A stretch of DNA of 64,000 nucleotides from contig CM060981.1 in assembly GCA_030765065.1 (NCBI GenBank), forward strand, positions 230,895,152 through 230,959,151, in the 5' to 3' direction. The notes beneath the pieces are model-generated. The model was not told where the DNA came from, did not search any database, and saw nothing but the letters and a program-made list of their open reading frames with translations. Below are positions 10,689 to 24,018 of the stretch, one piece after another. How positions within the stretch are numbered: the stretch's first letter is position 1; every line of letters begins with the position of its first letter. Source of the stretch: Deroplatys truncata. Its lineage: Eukaryota > Arthropoda > Insecta > Mantodea > Mantidae. The translations under genes were made by a program, and so were the position numbers.

Positions 10689-12900
10689 CAGGTTCAAGAA
10701 TGAAAATGAAAGAGGATTGGGTCAATAAGGAGGATGGATGGTATGATGAGGAATGTAGGGTGGCGAAACAAAGAGTTTTAAGGGAACTGAGAAAATGAAG
10801 GCAAACGGGAGATGAAAAGGAAAGAGAGGATTATATGGTTGAAAGGTGGAGGTACAAAAGTCTGTGGGAAGTAAAGAGGAGGGCATGGGGGCAGAAAATG
10901 GGTAAAAAATTGCATGAGGCAGCAGCACCTGCTAATGATTGTAAAACAATTTGGTCTTTAGTCAGGAGTATGTATAAGGCAAGAGTAAGAGAGAATAGCA
11001 TAGGTGCTAATGAATGGCTTAATTATTTAAAAAATCTTTTGGGAGCAGAGCAGCAAAAGAAGCAAACTATAGGGATAGTGGCAAATTGTGACTATATTGA
11101 GCAATTAGATAGTAGGATAGAAATAGGGGAAGTAAGAGATCAAATTACAAGACTAAAAAGAAACAAAGCAAGCGATATTGATGGTATACCAGATGACTTC
11201 TGGAAAGCATGGGGTCCAGACGAGAATAGATTGGAGATGCTAGTTAGGATACTAAATTCAATTTTTGAAGAGGGTATTGTACCTAGGAGTTGGAAAACGG
11301 CAATTGTGGTGCCAATATTCAAGAACAAAGGAGATGTGAATAACCCAGCAAACTATAGGGATATTAGTTTGTTAGCAGTGTTAAGAAAAATTTACACTGG
11401 AGTTCTGGCAGAAAGAGTGCAAATTTGGGCAGAGGAGCAGGGTAAGTTATCAGATTTCCAAGCAGGCTTTAGAAGAAATAAGAGAGTAATAGACAACATT
11501 TTTGTGATATCCACAATGGTTAGTAAATACTTAGCTAACAAAAGCGGAAGGTTGTACATGTTATTTGTGGACTTTGAAAAAGCGTTTGATATAATTAATA
11601 TGGAAGCTTTATGGGCTAAATTGAGCAAGATAGGAACGAGTAATAGGTTCATAGAAGCATTACAAAGGATATATGCAAAGAATGATTTTTGTATAAGGGT
11701 CTCAAATAATATAGTGACAAATGCTATTCCAAATAATATAAGGATGTAAGTTAAGTGCTATATTATTTAACTTATTCATTGATGATATTTTAGAGGCAAT
11801 TAAGATAGAAAATGGGCATCTTCCAATAATTGGAAATAAAGAAATACCGGGTTTGTTATTTGCGGATGATTTAGTTGTGGGATCAATAACTAAGGTCGGG
11901 TTAACTAAAGCAATCAGAGCAATAGAAAAGTTCTGTAATAAGTGGAGTCTCAGAATAAACACAAGGAAAACCAAAATAATGGTGTTTAAAAAGGGGAACA
12001 AGTTAAGGAAAGATGAAACATGATGGTGGCAAAGAAATGAAATCAAGGTGGTTAGGAAAATTGATTATTTAGGAGTAAGACTAAATAGTAATGGGAGATG
12101 GAATGAGCAAAAGAAAATGATACTAGCAAAAGGAAAACTGGCAATGAAAGTTATTAGAGCTTGCCTAGATAAAGTACCAGAGATACAAATAAAATAGCTG
12201 GACAGAATATATAGAGCAGTAGTAGAGGCTGGAATACTATATGGAGCTGAGATTTGGGGTTTAGAGGGAGGGTGGGAAAATGTAAACAAGGTTCACAGAA
12301 GTTTTTGTAAATTAATTTTGGGTCTACCAAGGGCTTCACCTAATGGTGTTGCCCAAATAGAGCTAGGGAGGTTTGGTAGCAAAGCAAAAATTGTGGAAAG
12401 TGCATTAAAATATTGGTGTAGAATTAAGGAATTGGAAAATAATAATATGTTAAAGCAGTGCTTAGAAGTGTAGTTAAAGCTCAACAAAGAGGATACTTGG
12501 TGTAAGTATATAGAAGGAATCTTGAATGAAATAGAGAATATTTGGAGAGAGGGATAGGCACTGGAGAAAGGGTTTTGGAGAGGGGTAAATTTGAGAATTG
12601 AAGATATTGAAAGACAAGAAATTTTAGGTAGCTTTAATTCCAAATCTTCTTTGTGTATATATGCAGACTTAAAAACGGTGTGGGAAAGAGAAAAATATGC
12701 TGATATATGTGACAGATCAGCACGAGAAGGCGTTGCATGGGCAAGGACAGGAGTGGTGATGCTAAAAGGCTTAGGGGGAAGTGAGATCCAGGAAAGTGTT
12801 TTTTATGTACTAGAAAGTATAATAATTATTGGCATTTAATTTTAGAATGTGAAGGAACTAAGGATTCGAGGGAAATGTAGGAATAAGGAGTAAGAAGAAA
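10689..12900 (+). pseudogene. LINE ORF2, reverse transcriptase and C-terminal region
   Basis: An open stretch at 10,835-11,749 encodes the fingers and palm start: KNKGDVNNPANYRDISLLAV (RT motif 1-2), QAGFRRNKRVIDNIF, and FVDFEKAFDIIN (first catalytic Asp). A frameshift near 11,745 then moves to GCKLSAILFNLFIDDI and the catalytic FADD at 11,859-11,870 (GLLFADDLVVG). The thumb and connection follow (KIDYLGVRLNSNGRW) with stops at about 12,020, 12,196, 12,471 and 12,555. A last open piece at 12,591-12,839 precedes a decayed cysteine/histidine motif near 12,800-12,860. There is no RNase H domain. It completes the APE-RT polyprotein begun at 8,578. Confidence 0.85.
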
Positions 12901-12939
12901 TGTAGATACCGAAAAGAAAATTAGCAAAAAGGTCTCAAT

Positions 12940-13222
12940 AGCTCGATAACCACGGTGTTTGAGCTAGGAGCCCTTGGAAGCACAGCAACTCAAGGAAAGA
13001 GTAGTATGTAGGTTTACGTATTTAAGTAAGTACTGAATTGTAACAAATTTATATAAATGGAAATGTTAATAAATATTCAGTTATTTAGTCAATAGGGCCC
13101 ATTGACTCGGTAACCGCAGTGTTGGAGGATATGGGCCCTAGGAAACCAGCAACTCTGGGAAGTTTGTAAATTGAAATATGTACTTATTATGTATTTAAAG
13201 CAAATAAATATCTATCTATCTA
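12940..13222 (+). repeat. LINE 3' tail, two imperfect tandem units
   Basis: The 3' untranslated region contains two related units, about 12,945-13,065 and 13,088-13,210. Each has a caatag...ctcg.taacc.c.gtgtt block, then cagcaactc, then an AT-rich stretch with gtatttaa and aataaat. The second unit folds: agggcccat pairs with atgggccct across a 28-base loop. The tail ends in tatctatctatcta near 13,222. Such 3' structures are normally read by the element's own reverse transcriptase. Confidence 0.6.
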
Positions 13223-13239
13223 CATTTAATACAGTGTGA

Positions 13240-13700
13240 TCATTTTATGTTGAGATCATGGATCACATGTATAATGAATACTAACCTTGTTATAAGTGGT
13301 GTCCATCTGTGTGAAGACATTCCTGGCATCTTCGAATGAAATCTCCATTTACATGCAAGTTCTTCTTGTGTAATGTTCATAATTTCTGTTTTTATATTGC
13401 CCTTAAGTTTGTCTATGGCATAGGGATTGTTCCTATAAACTCTCTTTTTAGGATTCCTCTCAAATAGATACACCAATTTTGTAAATTTTTCCTCCGTTAG
13501 AACATTTTGTTTTCGCTTCTTAGGTTTAGCAATCCTGTTGTCCTAAACTTATAGCAGTTTTTTTACTTGGAACTGGAATACCAGGAAATTTCTCCTGAAA
13601 TTGTCCACATGATTCAGGTTTTACGTTGTATCGTACATAAACATTTGTTCAACTATGAATTTGTTGGCAGGCATTGTAGTGTACTAATAAAAGACATTAA
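13240..13700 (-). pseudogene. Internally deleted DUF4817-type mariner transposase
   Basis: Reading the minus strand downward from about 13,640, an N-terminal helix-turn-helix region is visible (FQEKFPGIPVPSKK, then QNVLTEEKFTKLVYLFERNP). It runs directly into the C-terminal end of the same family (VYRNNPYAIDKLKGNIKTEI, then HSKMPGMSSHRW). The catalytic core that should lie between is absent. The fusion point is inside the open frame 13,240-13,476. This is a deletion derivative with no catalytic residues. Terminal repeats were not identified. Confidence 0.65.
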
Positions 13701-13971
13701 CACTCTTAAGCAAATCAAACATCACACAGATGCCATGAATAAACTTTCACCTTTGAGATGCTCAATATCAACTATCTTTACAGCATGAACATAAAGCAGT
13801 GACTGAAGCACAGCTGATAAAGATAACCTTGAACATGTCATCCAATGCCATTTGTGCATTGGAAAAGCACTGAGGTCACTGCAGTTCAACCTGCTATGCA
13901 TATAGCTGGTCTGTGGCCTCACCTTAAAATGTCCACACAGTATTATGGGAGGACAATGTAACGAGTATATT

Positions 13972-14815
13972 ACTTTCTCTACTACGTATAGTAAGTAGGG
14001 GAAGTATTGCATTCCACCCAAAAATTCGATACTGAGATTTCACCGGAAATACATGTTTTGAGACCCCCTGAATCCAAAAAAAGCATTTTTGGAAACATGT
14101 CCGTGTGTGTGTGTGTGTGGGTGTGTGAACAGCATAACTCAGAAACGAACAGTCGGATAAACACCAAACTTGGTATTTAGGTTCAGTATCTTCCAGAGAT
14201 GCGACACGAAGGTTTTCAAGAAAATCCCCCTACCCCAGACTACCCTTTACATGGAACATTTTTCGAAAATTTTAATTTTATCAAAAACGGCTCTAACGAT
14301 TTTGATTAAAATATCATATGTTTAAGATATTTTCATGACAAATAAAATGTATATCTTGAATTTTCTGGGAATGTCTCCAAAAGTATTCTTCATTGTGAAC
14401 GATTTTTTCATAACTGGTAAACCATAAGAGATAGACAAAATTTTACTACACAAAAAATGTAGATCGCGTTAAAATACACAATTTATGTCATATACATTTC
14501 TTTTGTTGAGTAAACCGTTTGCGAGATATTGCTTGTTATTCCCTTAAATTTTCCAATAATACTTTTTCTCAAATTCGTTATTCATTTTTTTGTCTTGGAC
14601 ATGCAAAGAGAATGGAATGCGCCACATAGCAACCAGCGTTAAAATATTTGGCTATCGCTTAAAACCTACCATATTCTCCTTGCATTTACAAGAAAATTAT
14701 CAATAAGATTCTCGATATCTCGATTAACATGAAGCATATGGAGAATAAGCGTTTGTAAAAATAGTTTGTACAAGAGTAGAGAAAGTCATGTGAGTGTAAC
14801 ACATCAGATTTTTTT
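13972..14815 (-). repeat. Repeat R copy 2
   Basis: A well-preserved copy in reverse orientation. On the plus strand it begins actttctctactacgtatag, has a GT microsatellite at about 14,101-14,126, and the landmark ggtttttcaagaaaatccccc region near 14,212. It ends with catgtgagtgtaacacatca and a T run near 14,815. The copies at 61.98 and 62.60 kb are very similar over hundreds of bases, so this subfamily is fairly young. No protein was recognised. Confidence 0.75.
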
Positions 14816-15149
14816 TAGTTAGATTGAGCTCCTGTTTACTAAGCTTGAATTGTGTGAGACACTCTAGCCATAGAACTTCCAAACAAGTGAATGGGACAAA
14901 AGGAATCAACTGAATGGCCACCAAGTTCTCTGGATCTTACTCCTATGAATTTCTTTCTCAGGAATGTTCTTAAATATAAGGTTTTTGCGAGAACACTTTT
15001 ACTGTTGATGAGACAATTCAATTCATTAGGAAGACATGCCAAGAAAAAGTAGTAAAATGGGCTTGAGTATCAAATCTAGACTACAGCAGTGTGTAAATGT
15101 GGAAGGCTAACAGCTTGAATATTCACAAGAGAATATTCTAACATGTTAC

Positions 15150-15985
15150 TAGTATCCTTTCGCCTTCACTGTTGCTCATTTGGCATCGCCCAGGGAACAC
15201 GTACAGAATAAGGTTTACTGTGGACACAAGATGTGAGAGTATACACAGATGGTTCACTGTCTAACTAAAACCTAGGAGCAGGAGTAGGAATACCTGTGAG
15301 CTATTTTCACACTATATATCTATAGGGAGAAACAACAGCAATTAACATAGCGCTGCAACAATTCCTGCTTAGACCAAAAGCCTTCCAAAGAGCAGTCCTC
15401 CTGATTGATTCTCAAGCAGTAATCCAGGTGATTACTTAAATGCCCAACTAAAATCCAAAATTATAAAAGAAACAGGGGATACACTAAAACTCCTCAATAG
15501 ACAAGGAAACACAATAGCCTTCCAATGGATACCTCTCATGTTAACATCTCCAGGAATGAAACTGCAGACCTACTTGCCAAGAAGGGAGTGACACTCAAAT
15601 CTACTGCAACCTCACTGAACACAGATACAGTGAAAAGACTTATAAGGAACCAAACCCAGGACTGATTTCATTCAGAAGCATCAAAATTTGGAGAAATATC
15701 AGAGGAGCATGTCAAGTGAACAAAATGAAGCCTAGAAAAGAAGTAACAGTAACCTTCAGACTGTACACTGAGCATGACTGTCTAACAGCTCATCTGTACT
15801 GCATCAAAATGTACAACTCTGAACACTGGACCATCTGCAAGGACCAAAGCACCAAAATGAATGGAGAACATCTACTTCACTGCTAAAAATTGGATCCTAA
15901 TCTCCCACAATTGTACTGGAATGCGAAGACTCATGGATTGAAGCCTCATGCATCACCATTAGACGACATCATATTCTAATATGTT
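15150..15985 (+). pseudogene. LINE RNase H domain remnant
   Basis: Pieces of a Jockey/R1-like LINE C-terminus are readable across frames. The RNase H start is VYTDGSLSN (about 15,240) with its catalytic Asp. IDSQAVIQV (about 15,400) holds another Asp, and QWIPLHV with RNETADLLAKKG (about 15,525-15,590) holds the third motif. An EHLLHC motif near 15,865 corresponds to the usual C-terminal zinc knuckle. Stops and frameshifts are frequent. The reverse transcriptase part is absent, so this is a fragment. Confidence 0.7.
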
Positions 15986-16125
15986 TAATTCATAAATCTA
16001 TACCATATCATTTTTAGGGTTTCTTTGCATACTTCGTATTTCATTACTGTAAACCTACTACACACCTACTTTTTGCCTACTCTTGTGTATATCACTAATA
16101 TTGCCTAAATGTTTGTGTTTTTTAG

Positions 16126-16351
16126 ATGTGTCTATGTATTATCAGAGCTAGCACAGATTCCAGAAGGAGTACGATGTGTGCTTGCTGCTCTGCCATTAGT
16201 TGCGGAGGCCTGCCATTACCGTCATTATACACACCACATTATCTTTTTGGAGACTGTATGTAAACAACTACCCATAATTGCTAAAGGAATGGGAAAAAAA
16301 ACCTTCAAATCCATGGTAGAAGACTTCCTAGATCCAATCTTTTATGCACTG
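16126..16351 (+). CDS. Host gene exon A (internal)
   Basis: An exon of 226 bp follows a strong acceptor (gtgttttttag) and precedes a donor (actg|gtaag). It begins with one base of a split codon and then gives 75 codons without a stop, including SELAQIPEGVRCVLAALPLV and KTFKSMVEDFLDPIFYAL. The composition is balanced and looks helical, as in HEAT/ARM-type repeat proteins, but I do not recognise the gene. It ends in phase 0, which matches the start of exon B at 30,221. Upstream exons must lie left of this point or outside the window. Expression is inferred only from splice signals and coding quality. Confidence 0.7.
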
Positions 16352-16422
16352 GTAAGATCATCTGCTTTTCTGTAACATTAAGACAGAATTACAATAGGTA
16401 TGAAATCATTCATCCTTCATTA

Positions 16423-17339
16423 TACGAGGTCTGTTAAAAAAATTTCGGAACATTCGTAATTTTGCGCCAATGGAGTGTTGTAGTGAAATGCGGTTGGCAT
16501 CCCTGCACACGCCTGTGTTTAATGTGTAACTGCTGGAAGTTTCATTATTTTATGTCTGTTATTGTATTCAGTACTGTATTGAGTAGAACGTTGTGTTGCA
16601 CAATTTGTGAATTTCGAGATGGCAGAGTTAGAGGAGCAATGCGTCTGCATTAAATTTTGCATGAAACTCAAGAAAACCTTTACAGAGACACACCAAATGA
16701 TGCAGGATACCTATGGTGATGAGTGCCTAAGCTGTACTCGGTGTTACAAATGGTTCATGTGGTTTAAAAATGGACGGATGGAAGTTAAAGATGACCCTCC
16801 TTCAGGATGCCCTTTGATGTCTGCCGATGACGCTCATGCCAGGTACATCAACGAAATTGTGCGTGCCAATCGAAGACTGACTATCGGGATGTGTTGTGAC
16901 GCCTGTGAGAAAATGTGAGAAGGAAACGACCTGAAATGTGGTGAGACAATTCATGGCTCTTGCATCACGATAACGCATCCGTATATTCATCGCTGTTGGT
17001 GCATGACTGTTGCACAAAAAATGATATCACTGTGCTACCTCATCCTCCATACTCTCCAGACCTGGTCCCTGTGGACTTTTTTTTAATTTCCAAAGTTGAA
17101 AACCCCATTGAAAGGAAGAAGATTTACAATGATAGACAAGATAAAAGAAAATTTGCAGGCGGCGATTCGCGCGATCCAGAAAGAGATATACCAAGATTGC
17201 TTCCGGAAGTGGAAACGGCCTTGGGAGTGGTGTATCAATTGTGGAGGAGAGTATTTTGAAGGAGACTATGCACAATAAGTAAAAGCTAAGTGTAGAAAAA
17301 TGTGGACAAAGTTCCAGAAATTTTTTAACAGACCTTGAA
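16423..17339 (+). mobile_element. mariner element, internally deleted
   Basis: The ends form inverted repeats: left cgaggtctgttaaaaaaatt and, at the right, aattttttaacagacctt. TA flanks the left end, and the right end has a decayed match. The element is about 0.92 kb against roughly 1.3 kb for intact mariners, because the middle of the transposase is missing. It lies just inside the intron after exon A. Confidence 0.8.
16619..17278 (+). pseudogene. mariner transposase pseudogene (DD34D type)
   Basis: The start ATG at 16,619 gives MAELEEQCVCIKFCMKLKKT, a helix-turn-helix that is open to about 16,918. The reading then jumps, after an internal deletion of the region holding the first catalytic Asp, to HHDNASVYSSLLVHD (second Asp) and YSPDLVPVDFFL (third Asp). 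The last part, KTPLKGRRFTMIDKIKENLQ to the EYFEGDYAQ end at 17,278, is in another frame. It lacks part of the catalytic core and is frameshifted, so it is not functional. Confidence 0.85.
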
Positions 17340-18680
17340 CATAAATTAAAGACTAGCATTGATATCTTTTGTATTCAGTGATTTTGAGAAGAATTAGAAA
17401 ACTGCAACTGTAATACGTACAAATAAAATCACAAAAACAAATTCCAAGTTATGTATTGCAATATTACTTTTTATCCTCTCAGCAGTATTGAAAATAAATT
17501 TTGAACTTTTCTTGGCAGAGAAATGCCTTATGGTCAATGAAAGTGATAAGCTCTAAGTAAGATATAATCCCAAAGGGATACCTACATTCATAGTTTATAT
17601 ATACATTGTTGCCAACAATAGACAAGATTGTATTCATGAAATGAACACTCATTATGCATTGTAGTAGTTTTCTGTTTTCTCGCTTGGTCATACCAAATGC
17701 AGCAAGTCACCGGCAGTCTGTTTAGTTTCATGAATATTATACAATATTTTATACCATTCATATTTTAAATGTTACATTATTATTTAACGGTTGTTCTAAT
17801 CTACCATACCAGTAGGTCTTCCGGGCCTACCCTGGAGGGTAGGCTCAAGCAAGATACAGCCATACCTATTACACCTATCATTGAGCTTGCTTTATACATT
17901 TCTTGTATTGCACTATTTCTAAAACGTATCGGCTATGTTCTTCATTTATTTTCAACTAGCATAAAACATTATTTAAAACATAAAAGGAGATAATAAGGAA
18001 AATTGAGTTACACTTGCAGAAAAGCAAGTGGTAGGAAATTAGTTGTGTAGTGCAATACTGAACACTGTATATCTTTCAGATTCTAAGGAACTTACATGTT
18101 ATACAAATGTAATTTTGTAAGTAGGAGTCAATGCATATCCAAATCTCACCTCTTCTTTCTTATCCGTCCCAAAGTTGAAAATATTATTCAGGCACCTTCC
18201 AAATGGGAAGAAATAAATTAATACTGAGTTATCAACATTAACATTTTATTCTAATTTGATGTCAGATTTCTCATTAAGTAGATTTGCTTATGTGAAAATT
18301 ATCATTTTGTGGGTTTAAGTAAAGCTTAAAGTCTATATTATGAAGCAAAATGTGTTGTTTATTTATTCTTTGCATTTGCAGACAAAAAGTGCATGAACAA
18401 GCATTAAAATTATTCATTCCCCTCTTATCTCTATGTAGCAGTTCCACCCATTGCCCTGTAATTTTTGTATATGCAAGCAGCACTTATTAGAGTGCTAGTA
18501 TTGCATGTAAGTTATGCAGATACCGAGGATTGTATTAAACGTATTGATAACTATAGCTATGATATGACTGAATTAAACCATGTTTTCATTATCTGCATTC
18601 CATGTTGCTGTATATTTGAGATTCAGCATGAGTGAATAGTTTATTTTTTTACAGATTACATTGCATTACTTTAAGCAGAA
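17340..18680. other. Intronic AT-rich sequence
   Basis: No gene, repeat boundary or RNA is supportable between the first mariner and the Tigger element. Short open frames here have no conserved look. Confidence 0.5.
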
Positions 18681-18777
18681 TACAGTGAAACTACAGTTTT
18701 TCGTCCTTAAATTAACATTTTTGGCATTTTACACCAAAATTTTATGGTCTATACTAATACATACGCACATATATATA

Positions 18778-19700
18778 CGAGGGCTGATCAATAAAGACTG
18801 AGACTGATTTTTTCCTGAAGTGTTCTTGATAGTTTCCTGTCTCTACTATAAATATTTGAAAAGAGCGGGGTTTCATTATAATGTCCATAGGCGGCAGCAC
18901 TGTCATATCGGTAGGTTGGTAGTAATGCAGTATATTGTTGACCCTACTTGAATTTCGCATACCACAAAATGGAGGTGGCACGAGAGCAGCAATACAGCGC
19001 AATAAAATTTTGTTTTCGTTTAAATCATACAGCCTCTGAAATTTTCGAAAAGCTGAAGCAAGCATACGGTGAAGATGCACTACCTCGTGCAACAGTGTTT
19101 AGGTGGTTCAAGGACTTCAAAGAAGGGCGAGTCCTCTGTGCTAAGTAAGGTGGGCCTGGTGTTTCGGCTTCTGCTATGACTTAAGTCAACATCAACACAG
19201 CTGCTGTGATTGTTGTTCCCCCTCACACTACTGTTGCAGCAGTGGACTACATGTCAGTATTGGCTACACTGAGGAAGCACATTGCAAGGAAACGTCCAGA
19301 ACTTCATCGAAATGAGCGGCAGCTTCATCACGACAATGCGCGGCCTCACGTCGCCAATCAAGTCTAGGCATTTTTGGCTAAATTCAACATTACCTGTGTG
19401 CGCATCTGCCTTATAGCCCAGATCTTGCCAACTGTGATTTCTTTTTATTCCCAACACTAAAGGCAAAGCTCCGGAGCATTCGATTTGAGAGCACTGAAGC
19501 AGTGCTGAAGAAAAGTGAGGCGATTCTCAAAGACCTGACAAAGAATGGCCTGCACCATGTGTTCAAGGACTGGCAGAGATGCTATAAAAAGTGCACTGAA
19601 GTAGGAGGGGACTACTTTGAAAAATAGCGTGATAACATTGAAATGGAGTAATAAATATCTGTGAAAAAAATCAGTCTCAGTCTTTATTGATCAGCCCTCG
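18778..19700 (+). mobile_element. mariner nested in the Tigger element
   Basis: Near-perfect terminal inverted repeats of about 28 bp bound this element. The left reads cgagggctgatcaataaaga and the right end is its complement (tctttattgatcagccctcg). TA flanks both sides (18,776-18,777 and 19,701-19,702). The better-preserved ends and the position inside the Tigger show that it inserted later. At 923 bp it is an internal deletion derivative. Confidence 0.9.
18969..19627 (+). pseudogene. mariner transposase pseudogene
   Basis: The ATG at 18,969 starts MEVAREQQYSAIKFCFRLNH, a helix-turn-helix region ending KDFKEGRVLCAK with a stop near 19,146. A large part of the core is deleted. The rest reads LHHDNARPHVANQV with the second catalytic Asp, then, after a frameshift, YSPDLANCDFFLF with the third. 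The C-terminus is SIRFESTEAVLKKSEAILKD to a stop at 19,625-19,627. The first catalytic Asp lies in the deleted part. Confidence 0.85.
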
Positions 19701-20497
19701 TATATGCAATGTTAAATTTTACCCGAATTTAAGTTTTCCAGGATTCTATGCCTCAAAAATATTTTTTACAGCCAATATTTCTCTCAATTTTATGCTTTTT
19801 GTATTGATTATTTTCTCTGCTCTCAAGTCATAATAGTCAAATCTCGTAAGATCATGGCAAAATGGCAGGCATTTGTCTGCTAGAGAGCTTGAGAAGTCAT
19901 GGCTTTATAGTTATGAACCGAATTGAGTCATCGCCTGGCATGCTGAATGTATAAAAATAATGAATACACAGAAATATTACACTTCAATGCATGGTTGAAA
20001 CATATTAAACAATCAAAAACTGTATTTGATTCTGTTTGTGAATCCCATTGATTGTAGAAATATAGTTTAAGACAATTATTTTGCAGTGATGTATACATCC
20101 AACATGGCGTTAACACATGAAGATGGCACTTCAATTTCTTTACACACGGCAATAAAGCCAGGGTACATTCTGTTGAAGGCTTATTTCATTTACGTAATGT
20201 TCCCTGCCCTGCCAAGTCCTCTGTTAACCCAGAGAGTATAGAATTCTCTGGCCAATTTGTTGTTTATCTGTCCGATGACTTTCAAAACATGTCTAGAGAA
20301 GCAGCAAGATGCAACACTGCTGCCGGAAGTTACGTTAACTGGCATCTGGTTTTTCTTTGCTGCATCTGCATACGTGTTCTGATCTGTTTTGTGTTTGCTT
20401 TAAAGTTGTAAAGGTTAATTGAACTGCAGCAAATCTTATTGAATCCATGTAACCAGTGTGATTATTGAAACTTGATTTTCAATTGATATATTGAAGA

Positions 20498-22040
<1,543 letters not shown>

Positions 22041-22270
22041 ACTCATAGGCGCCATTCCCTTCCGCCACTTCCCTTTGCTTTTCACATGCTGCTGAGTGAT
22101 GCAGTGCGTGTTGCATATTTCAGTTCTTTGCATATAGTATTATATAATATGTTAGTTTGAATAAAACTGCATGTGTGAAACTTTTCATTGGTTTCCTTGA
22201 TTGTACATTTTCCTTGTTTTTACATTTTTCAGTGGTCTGCAGACAAGTGTAGAATAGAGGTTTCACTGTA

Positions 22271-22901
22271 ATGCGTTTTGTTACACTTAAGGCTATACAC
22301 TCTAGTGAGGTCCAGTGGAAAACAGTTGTGTTAATAGAATTACAGCAGAGCATCGATTATCCAAAACAATCTGGGATGGGAGTGTTTAGATTACTGATTT
22401 TTTGTATAATCATTTACGAAAACAAATTGTACCAGATGTCATTGGACCAGTATGAAACAAAGACACACTGATATTAAACACAAAACTGTACATATACGGT
22501 GCATTTCTTTCACACTGCTGCTCGCACGCTGCCACAACTCAGACTCCCACCTGAAAGTCATAAGTAACATCCCTGCAACTGCCTCACATTCTCATAGTTA
22601 CAGTTACAGGTACAATTACAATGACAATGATTATCATAAGAGATGTTGGAAATGTTGCCCTTCTCTATCCGCATATTTCTGCCAATATGGAAACTTTCAT
22701 TCACATTCAAGGGTTCCATATCCAAAATTGAGTGAATTTCTCGCCTGATCTTTTCTTTTATTTTTTTCAATGTATGGGGTTTCGCATATACCTTGTTTTT
22801 CAAGTTCTTCTTTAGATAAAAATTGCATGCAGTCACCAGAGGACCGTGGGGGCCATAATCCTTTATTAGTTATCTATCTGCAAACATTCGCTGAATTTAA
22901 T
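22271..22901. other. Intronic sequence between Tigger and Harbinger
   Basis: No supportable gene. Around 22,670-22,740 the text aagggttccatatccaaaattgag recurs loosely in inverse form near 25,590-25,690, suggesting an old shared repeat, but I cannot define its ends. Confidence 0.4.
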
Positions 22902-23085
22902 TTAGGGCAGTATTCATAGTTGATTTTGGTCTGGCCCAATTTGCTACTTCTGGTGGATTTACAGCGGACCATCGATTTTCTTATTCATAGACCGGGATTT
23001 GCGTTGGTCCGGGGATCAAACACCTTGTTCAGGACCAAATTTTGGTCTACCTCAGAGGGGTAGATTACACACCATCTTTACAAAA

Positions 23086-23345
23086 TGGATGACTTTGGAG
23101 TAATGGACGTGGCTGCTTGCTTACAATTTGCGAAATGAGACGGTAGAGTAAAACTGTCTACCAAAATTAGACATAATTGGAAAGTATGGCGACCTAAACT
23201 GCAAAACAAATACAGGTTTAGTAAAGCAAAGGTTAGAAGGCTGATAAAATGGATTCATCCTAACCTATATGACAGACGACGATAACCGAGGCTTGAGTAT
23301 CTCAATTGATACGATGCTAATAGCAAAAAAATTAAATTGAGTTTT
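23086..23345 (+). pseudogene. Harbinger transposase N-terminal remnant
   Basis: Starting at the ATG at 23,086 the reading is MDDFGVMDVAACLQFAK, a stop, then RFSKAKVRRLIKWIHPNL near 23,215-23,265. This resembles the N-terminal segment of insect Harbinger transposases, which precedes the DDE nuclease. No catalytic domain is legible in the rest of the element, and a SINE follows directly. Confidence 0.55.
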
Positions 23346-23351
23346 TATTTA

Positions 23352-23625
23352 GGGACACTCTTTAACTGCTATGGTTTTTAGCGTCCCATTCCATATTGGG
23401 CGTGAAAGACCGGTAATTTTGCTCAGAGGCCTCTTTATCAGGCTTGAGGTTCTTTTACGTGCCGTAAATCTACGACATGGGACCACCGGCTTTACTTCCC
23501 TTCCGAAAGAAGCCATGCTAAGGATTTTTACACCTGAAAAAATCCATTGCCCTCCGCCGGGTTTGAACCCACGACCTTGGGAACTAGAGGCTAGCATGGT
23601 ACCACTAGTCCATAGCACTTCCACA
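23352..23625 (-). mobile_element. tRNA-derived SINE, family 1 (copy 1)
   Basis: On the minus strand the unit starts with a tRNA-like head: an A-box region in ctatggactagtggtaccat and a B box in cgtgggttcaaacc. A conserved body (ccggcggagggcaatgga, then cttcctttcggaagggaagt) and the shared 3' tail follow. The tail includes aagaggcctctgagcaaaat and cagtagttaaagag-like text. Three other copies share the tail (27.5, 50.5 and 58.8 kb). It lies within the Harbinger element. The minus-strand open frame across it (23,349-23,633) is not a gene. Confidence 0.75.
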
Positions 23626-24018
23626 TTATGCAAGAGAAGTGTATGAAGAAAACACTACTGACCTTAGTAAGCTGCATTATAACTAATGACTCATATGCTA
23701 TTGCTAGATTTACCTTTGTTAAACCGGGATTACTATGCACTTTATGTAACATGACAGGATGTAAGGCGAAGTTAAGAAATTCCGCTACAGTAAAGGTTTA
23801 ATTAGAATGCACTTAACATAATGGGAATGAATCTTGATTGATTGTTCTTCTATTACTTCATGCTACTGCTTCACGCTGATGGTTTTTATTGCCATGCCAC
23901 ATTAAACTTGACGTAACGGGAAGGAAAAGTTTGACACTACCAAATTCTTAAGTTATGTCGTTAAAGTAAGCCACATTAAGACAACCCTAAATAGTTCCAT
24001 TTAATACATGATATAAGA

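Larger units (their letters stand above)
7240..13222 (+). mobile_element. Near full-length LINE (APE-type non-LTR element), interrupted
   Basis: A non-LTR retrotransposon reads left to right: 5' leader from about 7,240 (start uncertain), ORF1 at 7,457-8,431, ORF2 endonuclease at 8,578-9,550, reverse transcriptase at 10,689-12,900, and a 3' untranslated tail ending in a ctat repeat near 13,222. An LTR-like element splits ORF2 at 9,559-10,682. Ignoring that insert the element is about 4.9 kb, near the normal length of such LINEs. ORF2 is broken by homopolymer frameshifts and stops, so the copy is dead, but ORF1 is intact. Confidence 0.85.

Noticed and set aside
13972-14786. Repeat R as a TIR element with actttctctact / agtagagaaagt ends
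   Set aside because: All young copies continue for about 30 bp beyond the second motif to a T run, so that motif is internal.
23349-23633. 94-codon minus-strand open frame
   Set aside because: It lies wholly within a SINE and resembles no protein.
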